Source of the DNA: Pagrus major
Lineage: Eukaryota > Chordata > Actinopteri > Spariformes > Sparidae
Length of the DNA: 64,000 nucleotides
Assembly: GCF_040436345.1 (NCBI RefSeq)
Contig: NC_133218.1
Coordinates: 20,999,570 to 21,063,569, forward strand
Reading direction: 5' to 3'
Of this stretch, positions 34,273 through 46,300 are shown piece after piece (within the stretch, counting starts at the first letter, position 1; each line of letters opens with the position of its first letter). A program made the translations under genes and the position numbers. The notes beneath the pieces were generated by a model. That model made no database searches. It had not been told where the DNA came from and was given only the letters and a program-made list of their open reading frames with translations.

Positions 34273-34689
34273 CAGTGATGGAATGTAACTGAGTACATTT
34301 ACTCAAGTACTGTTCTCAAGTTAAATTTTGAGTTATTTGGACTGCACTTCAGTATTCCCATTTTCTGCTACTTTATACTGCCACTCCACTACATTTTGGA
34401 GGCAAATTTTGTACTTTTTACTCCACTACAATCTGATAACCCTGGTTACTAGATACTTTGCGGATCACATGCTGAATCAGAGCCAAAGTAGCAAATCTTT
34501 AAATTAATTTATCTTATCTGATTCATTTACTGCCAGAAAATGTCTTTTGACACTGAAGTACATTTATTATCAGATACTTTAAGACTTTTATTCAAGTATT
34601 ATTCTTTAGGTGACTTTCACTTAAGTGATATCTTAACATGATATCTTCACTTTTGAAGTGGGATACTCTTGGGTACTTTTACAACACTG
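34273..34689 (+). mobile_element. Nearly full-length hAT-like MITE
   Basis: The left end is CAGTGATGGAATGTAACTGA. The right end, inverted, is CAGTGTTGTAAAAGTACCCA. Internal blocks (ACTCAAGTACTG, CTACTTTATACTGCCACTCC, ACTTTTTACTCCACTAC) are those of a very abundant fish family. The 8-bp flanks ACTTGTAC and CTTAGTAC match at only 5 positions, so the target duplication is decayed or absent. Confidence 0.75.
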
Positions 34690-36350
34690 CTTAGTACCTT
34701 CTGAGTGCCGAATAGACGTGTTTGTGCTTATATTTCTGGTCTAATCTAAAACATTTTTTTGTAATCGTTTGGTATTTAATCCCATCCAGTCACTGTCACA
34801 TTTGTCTTTGTAAATTACTATGAAATGGCAAAGAATTACAATCACTACTGAAAAGGTAGTACTTGACCTACTTAACACACTGTCAGGCCAATCTAAGTGA
34901 GGCTTACATCACCTTCACTAAACAGTCTGTCACTGACCTCACAAACAACCCTGAAGACCACAACAAAGCATGTGATTATGTCTTTTGCAGAATGTGTCCT
35001 TTCAGTGGAATAACTTGTGAAAGTGCATGAAAGAAAAAACAGCTCAGACCTCAAAAGTTATCAGAAGCAATTATTATTTTTACAGCACTTTCGCAAAACA
35101 GCTTGACCCACATTCACACAATAATTGGACGATTTGCTCCTTCAGTATGTAAAAGGGCAGAGTGATGTTGTCAATACCGCTGTGTATTGTGAGCTAATAA
35201 TAATCTACTTGTGAGGTTAAATTAGCTGTGTGATATCTATAGGAGGCCTGGAGAAAACATACAATGATATAACATGGCCTTGAAACAGATACGCTCGTCA
35301 TTAGAATCCTTGTGATGTAACGCAGGCTTAATCTATTGTTAAAAGGCAACCTGAATACTTTATACCCAACATCTTTGATAACACAGTGTTAGGGTAAGCA
35401 GCTCTAGTTCTTGCATTCAACCTACTGTATGTAGGTTGAATGCACTTTTTGTAACCCACTTCGAACAAAAGTGGCTGTCAAATGCATACGCCGATGGACA
35501 TCTAAAGATTCTCATTTTTGAACACCTCGTCTGCCACATTTTGCATCACGCAACAAGCTCATCTTTCTATCTCACAGTTTGAGTAATTTTTGATTGTCTC
35601 TTAAAAATCATGCAAGTTAATGGCCTGAATACAAACCGTTGCCGTTCTTCAACACCTTCCTCGCAGAAGGGTCGAGTCTGAATTCATCTAGAAACATTTA
35701 GAGTTGAGCAGAAAAAATGTTTCTCAATATGAGGCAGGGTTGTCAAAACAGAACTGTTAGGATTCATAAAGAAGGATATAGAGGACTGAAGTTGTCAAAA
35801 TTTAAATGAAAAAAAAAATACTCAAAAAATAAATGTATCCAAAAATGTTAAGAACAAATGTCAGGATTATTTAATTTATTAAATGTGACAAATTGATACT
35901 TGTTTCAATAAACGTCCTTATGAATCTTTGTTTTACTTACCATATTTATTTACTTTGATTTAATTTATTAATTCATTTAAGTATTTATTCATGTTGTTTT
36001 TCCCTTTCTTGTTGTATTTCTTTATGCATTTCTGCTTCATTATGCACATAACAGAGCTGTCATCCAAAATGTGTCATAGGATTTATATTCGATTTTGGCT
36101 TTAGACTTCCACAGAAGGTGAATAGATCACTCAGATCTGAAATAAGTAAAACTAAACCTCAGTGATATATATACTATACTATAAATATACTTTATCTGTG
36201 AATATAGGTTTGTTTTAAGCCATTGCGTCCGAGAACAGTTCTTTACTTTTACACCGAGGACCCCTGCTGTGTACCATTTGACATTACATCACCGTGTTGC
36301 AAACAAATGCAAATAGTGTAAACAATACCAGTTTCCAGTTCCAAATAATC
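34690..36350. other. AT-rich spacer between pkd1l3 and ist1, no gene seen
   Basis: No reading frame with transmembrane or polycystin-like character and no convincing exon was found on either strand. The notable item is a perfect 14-bp hairpin at 35412-35444. Confidence 0.6.
35412..35444. repeat. Perfect 14-bp hairpin
   Basis: TGCATTCAACCTAC is followed by the 5-base loop TGTAT and its exact inverse complement GTAGGTTGAATGCA. It stands alone in AT-rich spacer with no surrounding element ends. Confidence 0.95.
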
Positions 36351-36351
36351 T

Positions 36352-38152
36352 TTTATTAAACTGTTATTGTAGTATACAGTGAAAAAAAAACCTTCTTTTT
36401 GCAACAAGACACAGTTATGTGTCTCAAGGTTTAGCATGAAAGAACAGTCCAACATAGAAAAGACAGTGAGCAGATCACAGTTCTGTAGTGTTAAGCTTTC
36501 CCTCTCTCTGCTTTCTCAAACACATGTAAAACTAGCTCAGCTAACTGTGTCTATCACCCAGCTGTTAAGCTTTTCAATGTGCCTTCCAGAAATCGGTCAA
36601 TCGACATTTTATTCAAGGCCACCATCCATTTGCCATGCAAGCAGAGCTGGGTGTGGTTAGGTTGCAGCAACGTATCACGTCTGAACAACAACAGAAACCC
36701 TCTGACTCTTTCTCCACAAGAAATAAAACATCTACCTCTATTGTCAATACAGACTGTTTTTCACCCAATCAGCCAATTTCAACACAAAAGTTTTTAAAGA
36801 ATTGTATATGGGTAGAACAAATAAAGCAAAGTGTAATCTAATCAACTGAGACTCAATGCAGGTAGCATGTACCCAGTCTTAGTGGATAACGAATGGGTAA
36901 GACTGGCAAGGCCTCTGATGAGAGATGGTAACTAAGGCAAATGCAGTGGTGCACACACAATATAAGACACATGCACACACGATCACAGAGGGCAAACACA
37001 AACCTTTTACCTCTGGGGTCAGTATTTATATCAAATCAGAAAAAATTAGCTTGTTGTACGACTTCTTTTGTCGGCACACATTTTGCTTGTAAATTAAGTA
37101 CTTCATTGATGAGAAAGTGCAGCTATTTGGTAAAACTGACATTCAAAAGGGCAGAAAAAAAACTTTATTTGGAGATACTGTTTATAAAACATATTTGTCA
37201 AATATTGAACAACTCCCTACTACCGAACGTTATTTGCTGTACAGTTCAATCATTCATGTAAATAGGTCTATGTATATGATTGTAAATGTATTATATTACA
37301 GATTTCCATACAGTGTTTTATCGCTTTACGTCACATACATCTGTGCCACACGACCCCTGTTAAATGTGTCACCATGAGCTTTTCCTGGAGGGCTCTTTCA
37401 CCCTTAATTATGGTATAAATACATTTTGAAGGAGTGTTTTCAACCGTGACATAACTGCATGGCTGCGTAAGACACTGAAAATATGGCTTCAATCTGTTCT
37501 GATAACCTCATGGAAAAAGTTAATGGGAGCCTCGCCTCTGAAACAATCTGGAGCCTTTGTTTGTTTGGATGCCAGGTATTGAACTCCGGCAGCCAGTTGG
37601 ACTTGTTTGACTAGTCTGCGACAAAACTGAGTGACACAGTGGCAAAGATTACAGTGACACAGCATGTAGGAAGTAGAATCAAGGCATGTACTGTAAATAT
37701 TGTCAGACCCAAAACCCTCAGAAAAGGAACAGTTAAAAACTATGTTTGATTATAAAGCATAACACTCAGACAAATGGGAAAAGTTAAAAGTCGACACCAT
37801 AAATGAGGATTGGACACGGGTCAACACTCGCATGATTTATGTATGGATATATATAATGTTCTGTATAGAAAGAAATTAAAACATGAGGTACTCACTGGGC
37901 CTGCAAACAGAATTTAGAGGTCAAGTGAGCAACCACACCCTCAGTAAGCTGGTCATATTTATATGAATGAGGTAAGATACAAGTATGTCTAATACCAATG
38001 TAAGATTACTTTATCGCTGAAGGAAGAGGAGAACTATCCAAATCTGGTTGAGAGCCTCGAACATTTTCCATTTCCTGTTCTGAGCTGCGTAGGTGACGAC
38101 ACAGGCCTGTGTGTGTATGTATGTGTGCATGTGTAGACCGGGGGTATAGCGT
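36352..38152 (-). other. ist1: Probable ist1 3' UTR
   Basis: From the ist1 stop the minus strand runs 1.8 kb without another gene until an AATAAA (36352-36357 on the plus coordinates). A long 3' UTR is plausible but not proven. Reading frames inside it on the plus strand look random. Confidence 0.5.
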
Positions 38153-41100
38153 TTAGGTCTTCTTCTTCAGCTCCTCAAACCGCCGCGTCAAATCGTCAAA
38201 GTCGATGTCATCCGAGGTGGTGGTGTTTCCGCCGAAGGAGGATGTGGGGAGTGTGTCGGGAACAGAGGGGAGTTCTGGGAGAGCGTTGTTGTCATATATC
38301 TTAGACGGGCCCGGACCTGGAGAGTAATATACGGCATTAATCTTAATTTAAGTTACAGTGTATCTATACAACAGCTCAAAAATAAGGGTGGTTAGTTTTC
38401 AATGGGCAGGAGGAAATAAAGGCTACAAAATTTAAAAGGGCCTATAATGGGAAGTCAGAAAGCAGGACAACTCAGAAAGAAAATTTAATTAAAAGGCATG
38501 AACACAAATTTTGGTGACATTTGCCAAATACTACAGTGCCCAGCGGGTTTAGGAAATTATTTCGCTTATAAAAATAAAACTATATGTCTCTGACTGTTTT
38601 TGAAGACATACATCTTCAGTAGGAAATAACTGGCATGGGGTTGAGTGCCACAGAGAGGGTAGGGAATTCAGAAAGCGTTCGGAGAGAGACTAATGCACTG
38701 TTTTTGACAATGACAAATACATAGATTAGCAGACTTATTATGCATATATTGTGGACTAGCATCCTTCCATTGCCTCTGTGGATGTCTGTGAATGCTCTCT
38801 CATGGGTATTTTGCTATTGTTTCCTGCTTTGCATTACTGTACTCCCAGATTGGTGTAATAATAGCTTTGAGATCTCTGTATAATATCTTTCCTGGTAATT
38901 TTTTTTCCATACATCTTTTAGGGTCTGTGATCTTCTCATATCTATCTCTGCTGTCATGTGTTTTTGGTATTGTAGTCGGTTCTTACAAAATCAATAAAAT
39001 ATTATAATAAAAACAATACAGAATAACTTCAGCTGGTGGTTGTTGGCAGAACTCACCTATTGCCTGCGAAGGAACAGACGGTTTGTCAGTTAGGTCATCA
39101 ATCTGAAACCCAGAGGAAATGTGTAAGGGATCATGTCATCTTCATATTGAAATAAAGTATATTATTAAACGCGTTAGTATTGAGAAAGAATTAATAAGTG
39201 CATTCAATGATGCAGTAGTAAAAAAAAAAAGTAAGAAAACTGCAGGGGACTAAGAAACCATCACCTTTAGTTTGTTACAAAACAACCAGACTTTAGGACT
39301 TAGCTGGCCGAAGCTGTGTCAAGTACACTCGACGCTCTCATGTGTTCATCTCAATCCCACTCAGAGCAACCAACGCTGAAAGTTAGTTGTCAAAGTTAGT
39401 AACTCCAGTGTTAGTACTTGCCGCTACCTATATCCATGTGGACAAAGCAGAATTTGGGCCTACTCTGATAAATGTAAAAAAAAAAAAAAAGTAGAGGAGA
39501 GGCAAAACTGTAAGCAAGCTAAATGAACTGCTCTTCCCTGAGTGGTGCCCTGCCCTGCCCTGTCCGTCTGTCCATCTGTGGGAACAGGAAGGGGGCATGG
39601 ATGGGAGGGGTGCGGTCACTTACAGACTCATATGTGGGGGGAGAAGTGGGCAGCTGAGGGGGCTGCCCTCCTCCCATGGGGTGCTGGAAGTTGTTGTAGG
39701 TTCCAACGGGAACATTAAACTGCTCCTGGAAGAAAACAACAGTCAGGTACAAGTCTGTAAGTCTGTACATTTTCTATTCTCATCAATTTCTCATCATTTA
39801 AAAATCATCCAAAGTAAGAACATTAAATCGTAGGAGATAGTCCACAGAACTCTCTGCAGGCAGCGTTGGATGGAAACAGTTTCAGAAAAAAATACCAAGA
39901 ACTGAACCCAGTGATGTCTGTTGACTACTTTAAGGACTAAGTTTATAAAAAACACATGTTGAGTTGTTGAAAGTTAATTTCCGGACGATTTGAGCACCAA
40001 AAACACTGTGAATAAAGATTTAATCCATGTCACTCACGCCTATTGCAGTCTAAAGTTTCCATTCATCAAATCCAAAACGCACAACAAAACCATAAAGAAT
40101 GGGGTCTTTAAAAAGGAATCTCTTACAGCTCCGTTTGGAGGTGGATAGTTGAAAGCTGTTGGCATAGGCATGGGCATGGGCATAGGCATAGCCATAGGCA
40201 TAACAGGAGCGGTGAAACCTCCGCCACCACCACCACCTCCTCCTCCTCCTCCTCCTCCAGGTTTCTTGTCAATGTCCACGTCAATCAGGTCTGCCTCCTC
40301 TCCAGGACTGACCTCAGGCTGTCCAGAGACAAAGAGGTATGAATAAATAAACACTTCACAGATTTCAGAATATGTTTACTCTCGACTACGCATGCCGTCA
40401 TCTTTCATTGTGAATGATAGTCACTGATTCTTTAACTCTCACCCGGACCATGGCGTCAGGTTCATACGGCACATTGTAGTTCTTGGCGATCTCTATCAGG
40501 TAGCGTTCCACCAAGATCTTGGGAGGAGCCTCCACACTCAGTTTGTGCATCAGCTATGAACATATCAGATGTATGATTAGTTGTTGCTAAAAAGATACGA
40601 GACAAAAGATTCATGCATTCTCGAACAGACTCATGAGCAGTCAATGGAAAAAATAGCCTACCCTATCGTTGACTGTGCCAATCTGGTTTGTCCTGCACAG
40701 CTTGCCATACTCCTTACTATATTTTGCACATAGCTGGTCTGATACCTGAAAGAAGAATTTAGAGATAAGACTCTCCTAACAGGAATAAATGGACAAAGCT
40801 TGTTTAATATTGTTGGCACTTTGGCCAGCACTTACAATTTTTAGTTCAGACACCTCTGACTGGAGACGAGGCGCTGCCCAGATAAGGGTGGACACTGCCT
40901 CCTGTAGGCCTGGGTCCAGCTCCCTAATTGGAGAAACACCAAAGGGTTTAACAAGAAAGACTACAAGTGACAACCAGAGAGCAAGTTTATGAAGTGAAAC
41001 CCCCACATTCCCCTGATCATCCAAATTGGTCTTGGTGCACCTAGTTGGCTAAGTTACTTACTTCATGGACTGAATGAGGCCAAAGCGAGCCAGCAGCAGG

Positions 41101-41455
41101 TCACAGTAAAGCTCTAGGATCTCCATTGCTTCCACCAGGTAGTCTTCTCTGATGATGTGCTCCACACGGATCCGTGCGCGCTCATCTTTTCCCGATGATA
41201 GGTAATCTGCGATTTCCTTCCTTGCCTTTTGAGCAAGCTCAGCTTCATTTTAAATTGATAAACAGGAACGGGGAAAAATGTTAATACCGAGTGTAACAAG
41301 AAGCCACTGAATCCACATGAATGACAGGAGAGTAGGGCCAGTATCTTTATTATTTATTAGGGCTTACTTTTCTTTTTCTCAAGGAGTTTGAGTCGATTGA
41401 TGACCAGCCGGAGGTTAACTCTTAGCCTCTCTGCTTTGAATCCTCCTCCCAGCAT
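38153..41455 (-). CDS. ist1: IST1, ESCRT-III associated factor
   Basis: IST1 is an ESCRT-III-like protein that binds CHMP1 and the VPS4/LIP5 machinery and acts in midbody abscission and endosomal tubule scission. Coding exons, 5' to 3': 41368-41455, 41062-41242, 40836-40923, 40662-40745, 40443-40553, 40127-40318, 39624-39725, 39057-39102 and 38153-38316 (1056 nt, 351 aa, in frame). The helical Ist1 domain (about residues 1-190) is nearly as in human: MLGGGFKAERLRVNLRLVIN, then RIRVEHIIREDYLVEAMEIL. A proline- and glycine-rich linker follows. The C-terminus carries the MIT-interacting end DDIDFDDLTRRFEELKKKT. In the linker a run of 14 glycines is followed by MPMAMPMPMPMPMP, both coded by simple repeats. 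A noncoding first exon lies near 42.1 kb. The neighbour to pkd1l3 is conserved with human. Confidence 0.96.
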
Positions 41456-42079
41456 GATGATGGACTATCTGTGAACAGGAGAGCATGAGAGGAGCAGAAT
41501 CCACACGGAAGCACAACATACAGCCGAAACCAACCTACAGTGTCCATCTAACCTCGCCCCCACCTCTGATCCAGTGACTCACTGAATCATGTGAGCATGA
41601 CCTAACCATGACAGCAGAATGACTCCGCAGATTGACTCCAAACAAATACAACACACGTGTAAACATTAGGTGAGCTTGCTGACCCAAACTACGTCACAAT
41701 AAGCGTTTAACAGCTCAAAACAGTTGACGTTAGCTTTAGCCTGACGCGACGGACAGCTAATGCGGCTACCGGTATGCTACTTTAAACGTTGCCATCTTGT
41801 CTCCAGCTAGCCTATATTATAATAACTTAACCATACCATTAAAGACAGGTTAAGAAACCCAAACCTTTGTACGTGCTGCCAAACCTGGCTATTACCAAGC
41901 CTTTGCTTTGTTAGCTGTCTTCTGTTCTGTCATCGTTTGCGCTAACAGTTAGCTAACTTCCCTAGCTCTCGCTAAACGCTATCAAAATCAAAACCAACTA
42001 ATCAAACCCACTTAGGTAGTTTGGAAAACGGGATAATTTTCAAGTGATTAACAGTCACTGAAGCTACAGTTACTTACCT

Positions 42080-42205
42080 GTCAGTTGTAGTCAAGCGAAC
42101 ACCCCAACTTATTTGAGTTTCTGTCTGTTGTGTTTCGTCGCCTGGTTCACTTCCGTAATGATCTTTAGTGACGTCATGGGAATTTTATCTCGGGGGGCGG
42201 GGTCT
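42080..42205 (-). promoter_or_regulatory. ist1: ist1 noncoding exon 1 and promoter
   Basis: On the minus strand a donor (CTGACAG/GTAAGT) at about 42079-42080 pairs with the acceptor CACAG just before the start-codon exon, which places a short 5' UTR exon here. Upstream are TGACGTCA (a CRE, about 42171) and a GGGGGGCGGGG box (about 42194-42204), which suit a housekeeping promoter. There is no TATA box. Confidence 0.6.
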
Positions 42206-42560
42206 GCATACTTTCTGTCAAACAGGACTCAAGCACAGGTGTGACCCTGCTCATACACTGTCGTACCATTTATGACTGATTGTATTCAAATGTTTTACCC
42301 TTTCAGCTTTATGTTTCAAAGAGACATATTGCACTTCCCGACGTACAAAGCAGTTTCTTAACCTCCATGTACTGGTTAGACCACATGCAAAACATTGCAC
42401 AAGCTAATGAAATTAAGTTCATTTTAGAGTTTGATTGGCTAGAAGCATTTTAATTAGTGAGCAAGGTTAGAAAGTAACTTTCACTCACTGGAGTAGTGTA
42501 CCTCACTGTATTCAAGAGGAAAATATTCACTTCTCAGATCAGCCTCAAAGATGTTATGGA

Positions 42561-42878
42561 TTAAAAGGGCTCTATGTAGTGTTTGGAGAAGTAATTCAAA
42601 CTCAGAATTTTAATATTTACAGTATTAATGAGGTAACATTACAAACAGAAATATTTATTTTTCCCCAGATCACTGTTTGAAGCTAGAAAGGTGGCAGGGT
42701 CCGCCAAATATAAACAAAGTAAAACAGTATGAAAGTGTGTTGTCCTTTGATGTCAGTTGTTTTTCTTCAGTTTATTCAGTCATTAAAACGAAAAGGGTTT
42801 GCTTGGGCATAAAAAAATCAGTCAATGAATCTCTTCTGATTAAAATTTCTTCCCCAAAACTACATACTGCACCTTTAA
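42561..42878 (+). mobile_element. TTAA-flanked MITE, family B copy 1
   Basis: TTAA lies at both edges. The left end TTAAAAGGGCTCTATGTAGT and the inverted right end TTAAAGGTGCAGTATGTAGT form terminal repeats. The body (GAAAGGTGGCAGGGTCCGCC, then 'TCTGATTAAAATTTCTTCCC') matches 57781-58151 in the same orientation. TTAA targeting is characteristic of piggyBac-type elements, but that assignment is inference. Confidence 0.75.
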
Positions 42879-43231
42879 AACTTCATAACTTCACCAGACT
42901 AAGGTGTCTCAAACCTAAAATCACCTGATTTTACACATCTGATCTCACTTCATTATTTCAGAATCTTTGATTTTCAGCAGCTTAAATTTAAAGCCACTTA
43001 AGGGGCTTTTCTTGAGCAGCCTAGTACACACCAATCTAGCCCATTAGCGGAGGTATTTTCTTCATGATTTCCTTATGGAAAAAAAAAAGATGTCACCTGG
43101 GTTGTGAACTTTGGAGTCTTCCGACAGGCACATTGCGTTCCATCTTTACACACAAAAAATTGCTCTGATATTTTCATGTGAATGAACATTTATTATAACA
43201 GTTGAAAACACAAACATCTCGGCACTTGATT

Positions 43232-43237
43232 TTTATT
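43232..43237 (-). terminator. mphosph10: Candidate mphosph10 polyadenylation signal
   Basis: AATAAA on the minus strand about 120 bp after the stop. A second one lies near 43189. Confidence 0.5.
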
Positions 43238-43355
43238 TTAATGAAAATGGAAACATTTAACAAGGACTTTCAGATTTTAATATATTGGAGCTTTCTCATA
43301 AAAAAAATCTGTACAATAAAAAGTTGATCTTCCAAAAAAAAACCCATCACAGTTA

Positions 43356-46300
43356 TTATAACTTGAGTTTGCCGACAGAAACCTCTTTGTGTTTCTTCTT
43401 TGAAGACTGATCCTTTGCACCTTTGATCTGGCTTTTGACCTGGTCCTGCAGCTGAGAGAAGAAGGCTTGAGAGGACTTCAGAGCCTTGTCCTTTCCTTCG
43501 TCCTGAAAAAGAGGAACGCCACGTTAGTCGAGTCTCCTCAGGAACATACACAATATTATCTAAGAATTAATGTTAAGTCTGTGTTGGCATTAAAAAGGTA
43601 GAGTATAGACTGAGCATCAGTTCGACAACAGTTTGTGATTGCAATATGCACCTAACACATGAGCTGATACTGGACAACATACTGGTTCAATTGACTGCTC
43701 CAACTATTCATCTAACCATTTTGTTGATTCAGTCAGGGGATGAAGAAAGACTCTAATCCTTTACTTGATTAAAAGTACCAATTATACATCAATGCAAAAG
43801 TACTAGTCCTATATTCAAAAGTTAAAGTATTTATTATTCAGAATGGCTCTTGTCAGTGTTATACAGTATTACTACATTTAATACGATTTGATTACTATTA
43901 CTGGTGCATGAACATGTAAACAACATTTTAATGTTGCAGCTGGTTGAAAGGCTGCTAATGTGAACCATTTTAGATAAATGTTGGTAGTTTCATCTGTAAC
44001 AATGTATCTTATTTTATATTCTTTAGAAGTTGTGTGTGTGAAAACTTTATCAGTAAGTGTAATTAATGCAACAGAGTATAAAGTACAATATTTCCTCTGA
44101 AATTTAAGAAGTAGAAACATTAAGTGGCATGACTTACTCCAAATCTTTTGACAGGCTAATACAGATCTCCTACTCTGGGACAAATACAGGCACTGAATGG
44201 CATACTGATCTGTGCAATGTAAGAAAGAACATGACAGAAACCACTCACCTTGAGCATCGTGGCTTTGCCTCCTTTTGTGAGTTTCTTTAGGTTTTCAGTG
44301 ACTTCAGCCTTTGATAGTTTCTTGTTCTCCCCAGTTGAACTGGCCTCTTTAAGTTTCTGTCTCTTTTCTTTCTCCTTGATCTTCAGACGCTTCACCGTCT
44401 TCTTGTGACGTCTGTCACGCTTCTTGTCTGTTGATGTCTTCTCAGTGTCACCCAGAATATCTCCTGCTTTGTTCTTTTCCTTTTGTTAGAGGAGAGTATT
44501 ATTAGACACACTTTGGTACTAAATATAACAAGATCTAAATGAATGTTTAAAAAATGGATTGACAACAAACCTTGACTTCTTCTGGTGCGAGCAGCGTAGC
44601 ATCACTAACGCTGACTGGAGCTACTTCCTCCATCGCAATAGATGGCAGGTTAGAAACCACTTTGACCTCAGGAACAGGCTGTGGACAAAAGGCAACATCA
44701 ACACAATGGCCTACTACCCCCTAGCAGTACATCATTTTATCAGGCTTTGTTCAAATTATCATTTTAAATCTACAACTTTTTTTAAATTTCCATTTTTGTG
44801 CAATTGCCCTTTTAAAGATGACATGTTTTATATTTATTTATTAGGCCTAAAAACCTTAAAATGCATAAGAAATGCAGATGAAAATATGTTTTTGCCAAAT
44901 AAGCCAGTGATTTCTGACAAACACACTTCTAAACCTTTAGAGTCTTGCAAAACGATTAAATCTTAATATTTTTTGCATATTTGGTCAAGTAAAGTCAGTG
45001 CTCTCAGGCAAAACTTACGGGTTTAGGTGTGAAGTGGAAGTTGGAGAGAGCATCCAGCTTCAGGAAGAGTGTGTCCATAAGTTTTTGAATCTCTACATGG
45101 GCTGGGTTCTCCTTCTCCTCCGTCTTTGTCTGAAATAAGAAAAATACAATAATCGGATGCAGCACAGGTTTATATGTGATGGAGTAGCGATAAGAACAAA
45201 AAATAAGTCTAACCTGATTTTGTTTGAGGTATTCTTGCTCATAGATTTCTGCAAGACTCTGTTTACTCTTCTCATGGTCCAACGTTAGCCTCTTCTTATA
45301 CTCAAACACCTCCTCTTTGGGTTTCTCCTTGCGGACCACATCATCAAAGGCCTTACAGGAACACAAGTCAAAGACACTGGGTTATAATCAGGAAACACAA
45401 AAGCAACAACTTATTTTTTCAGATACCATAAAACAAGTTATTGTGACATACCTGGTCTTTGATTCTCTGTTTTATAATGTCTTCAAGCTGTAGTGTGGTT
45501 TCCTCTGTGACAACAGGGGCTAAAAGAGCAAAGATAATGTATTTGAAACAGCACACAGAAAGAAATTCTTGCCATTATAATCATCAAACAACATAAACAC
45601 AACACCGGATGAGGAGTCACTCACCCATCCTAGATGTCTGTTCAAACTCCACATCTTCCTCCAGCATGCTGTTCTCAGGACGAGTCTGTGCCGTCACCTC
45701 TCCTGCCAACTGCCAGGGCTTCTCTCCCAGAGCTGTTTTCTCCAGCTCCTCAATCTTCTGTGACATCTGCAGGTTAGAACAACCATAATCACCATTAGTG
45801 TGCAGAAATCAGCATTGCACTAAAACAACACAAGGGGAGGTGTCGGTGTGTTGCTTCAGGTACTAGTGAGAAATGAAACACAATTTCAGGCATGCCCCAA
45901 ATTATTTCAGTCTGATGGCAACATTATCTAACATGTCGGTCTCCCATCTGAATAAGCTCTTTGGTCCCTTTTAGAAAAAAGTAATGACAGCAATCTTACT
46001 AGTTCAGATCTAGTAGCATTTTCATAATACTTTCAACACGCTACAGTCTGGCTGCACGAGCAAGAGGTTTAAACACGCAGAAAGAGAGAGTGAAATGTGT
46101 GTGACAAACACTGATTATGACTGCTGCACCACATTTAGGCCACACAGACTGACAGATCAAACAAAATTTTAAACCTGGTTACCTTTTCTTGCCGTTTCTC
46201 AAATGATGACTTTGCCTCAGACTTCGCTGTGCTTATACTTTTCCCTCCAAAAATGTCCTCCATGTCTTCTCCCTCGCTGTCCTCATCCCCAGAGAGGTTA

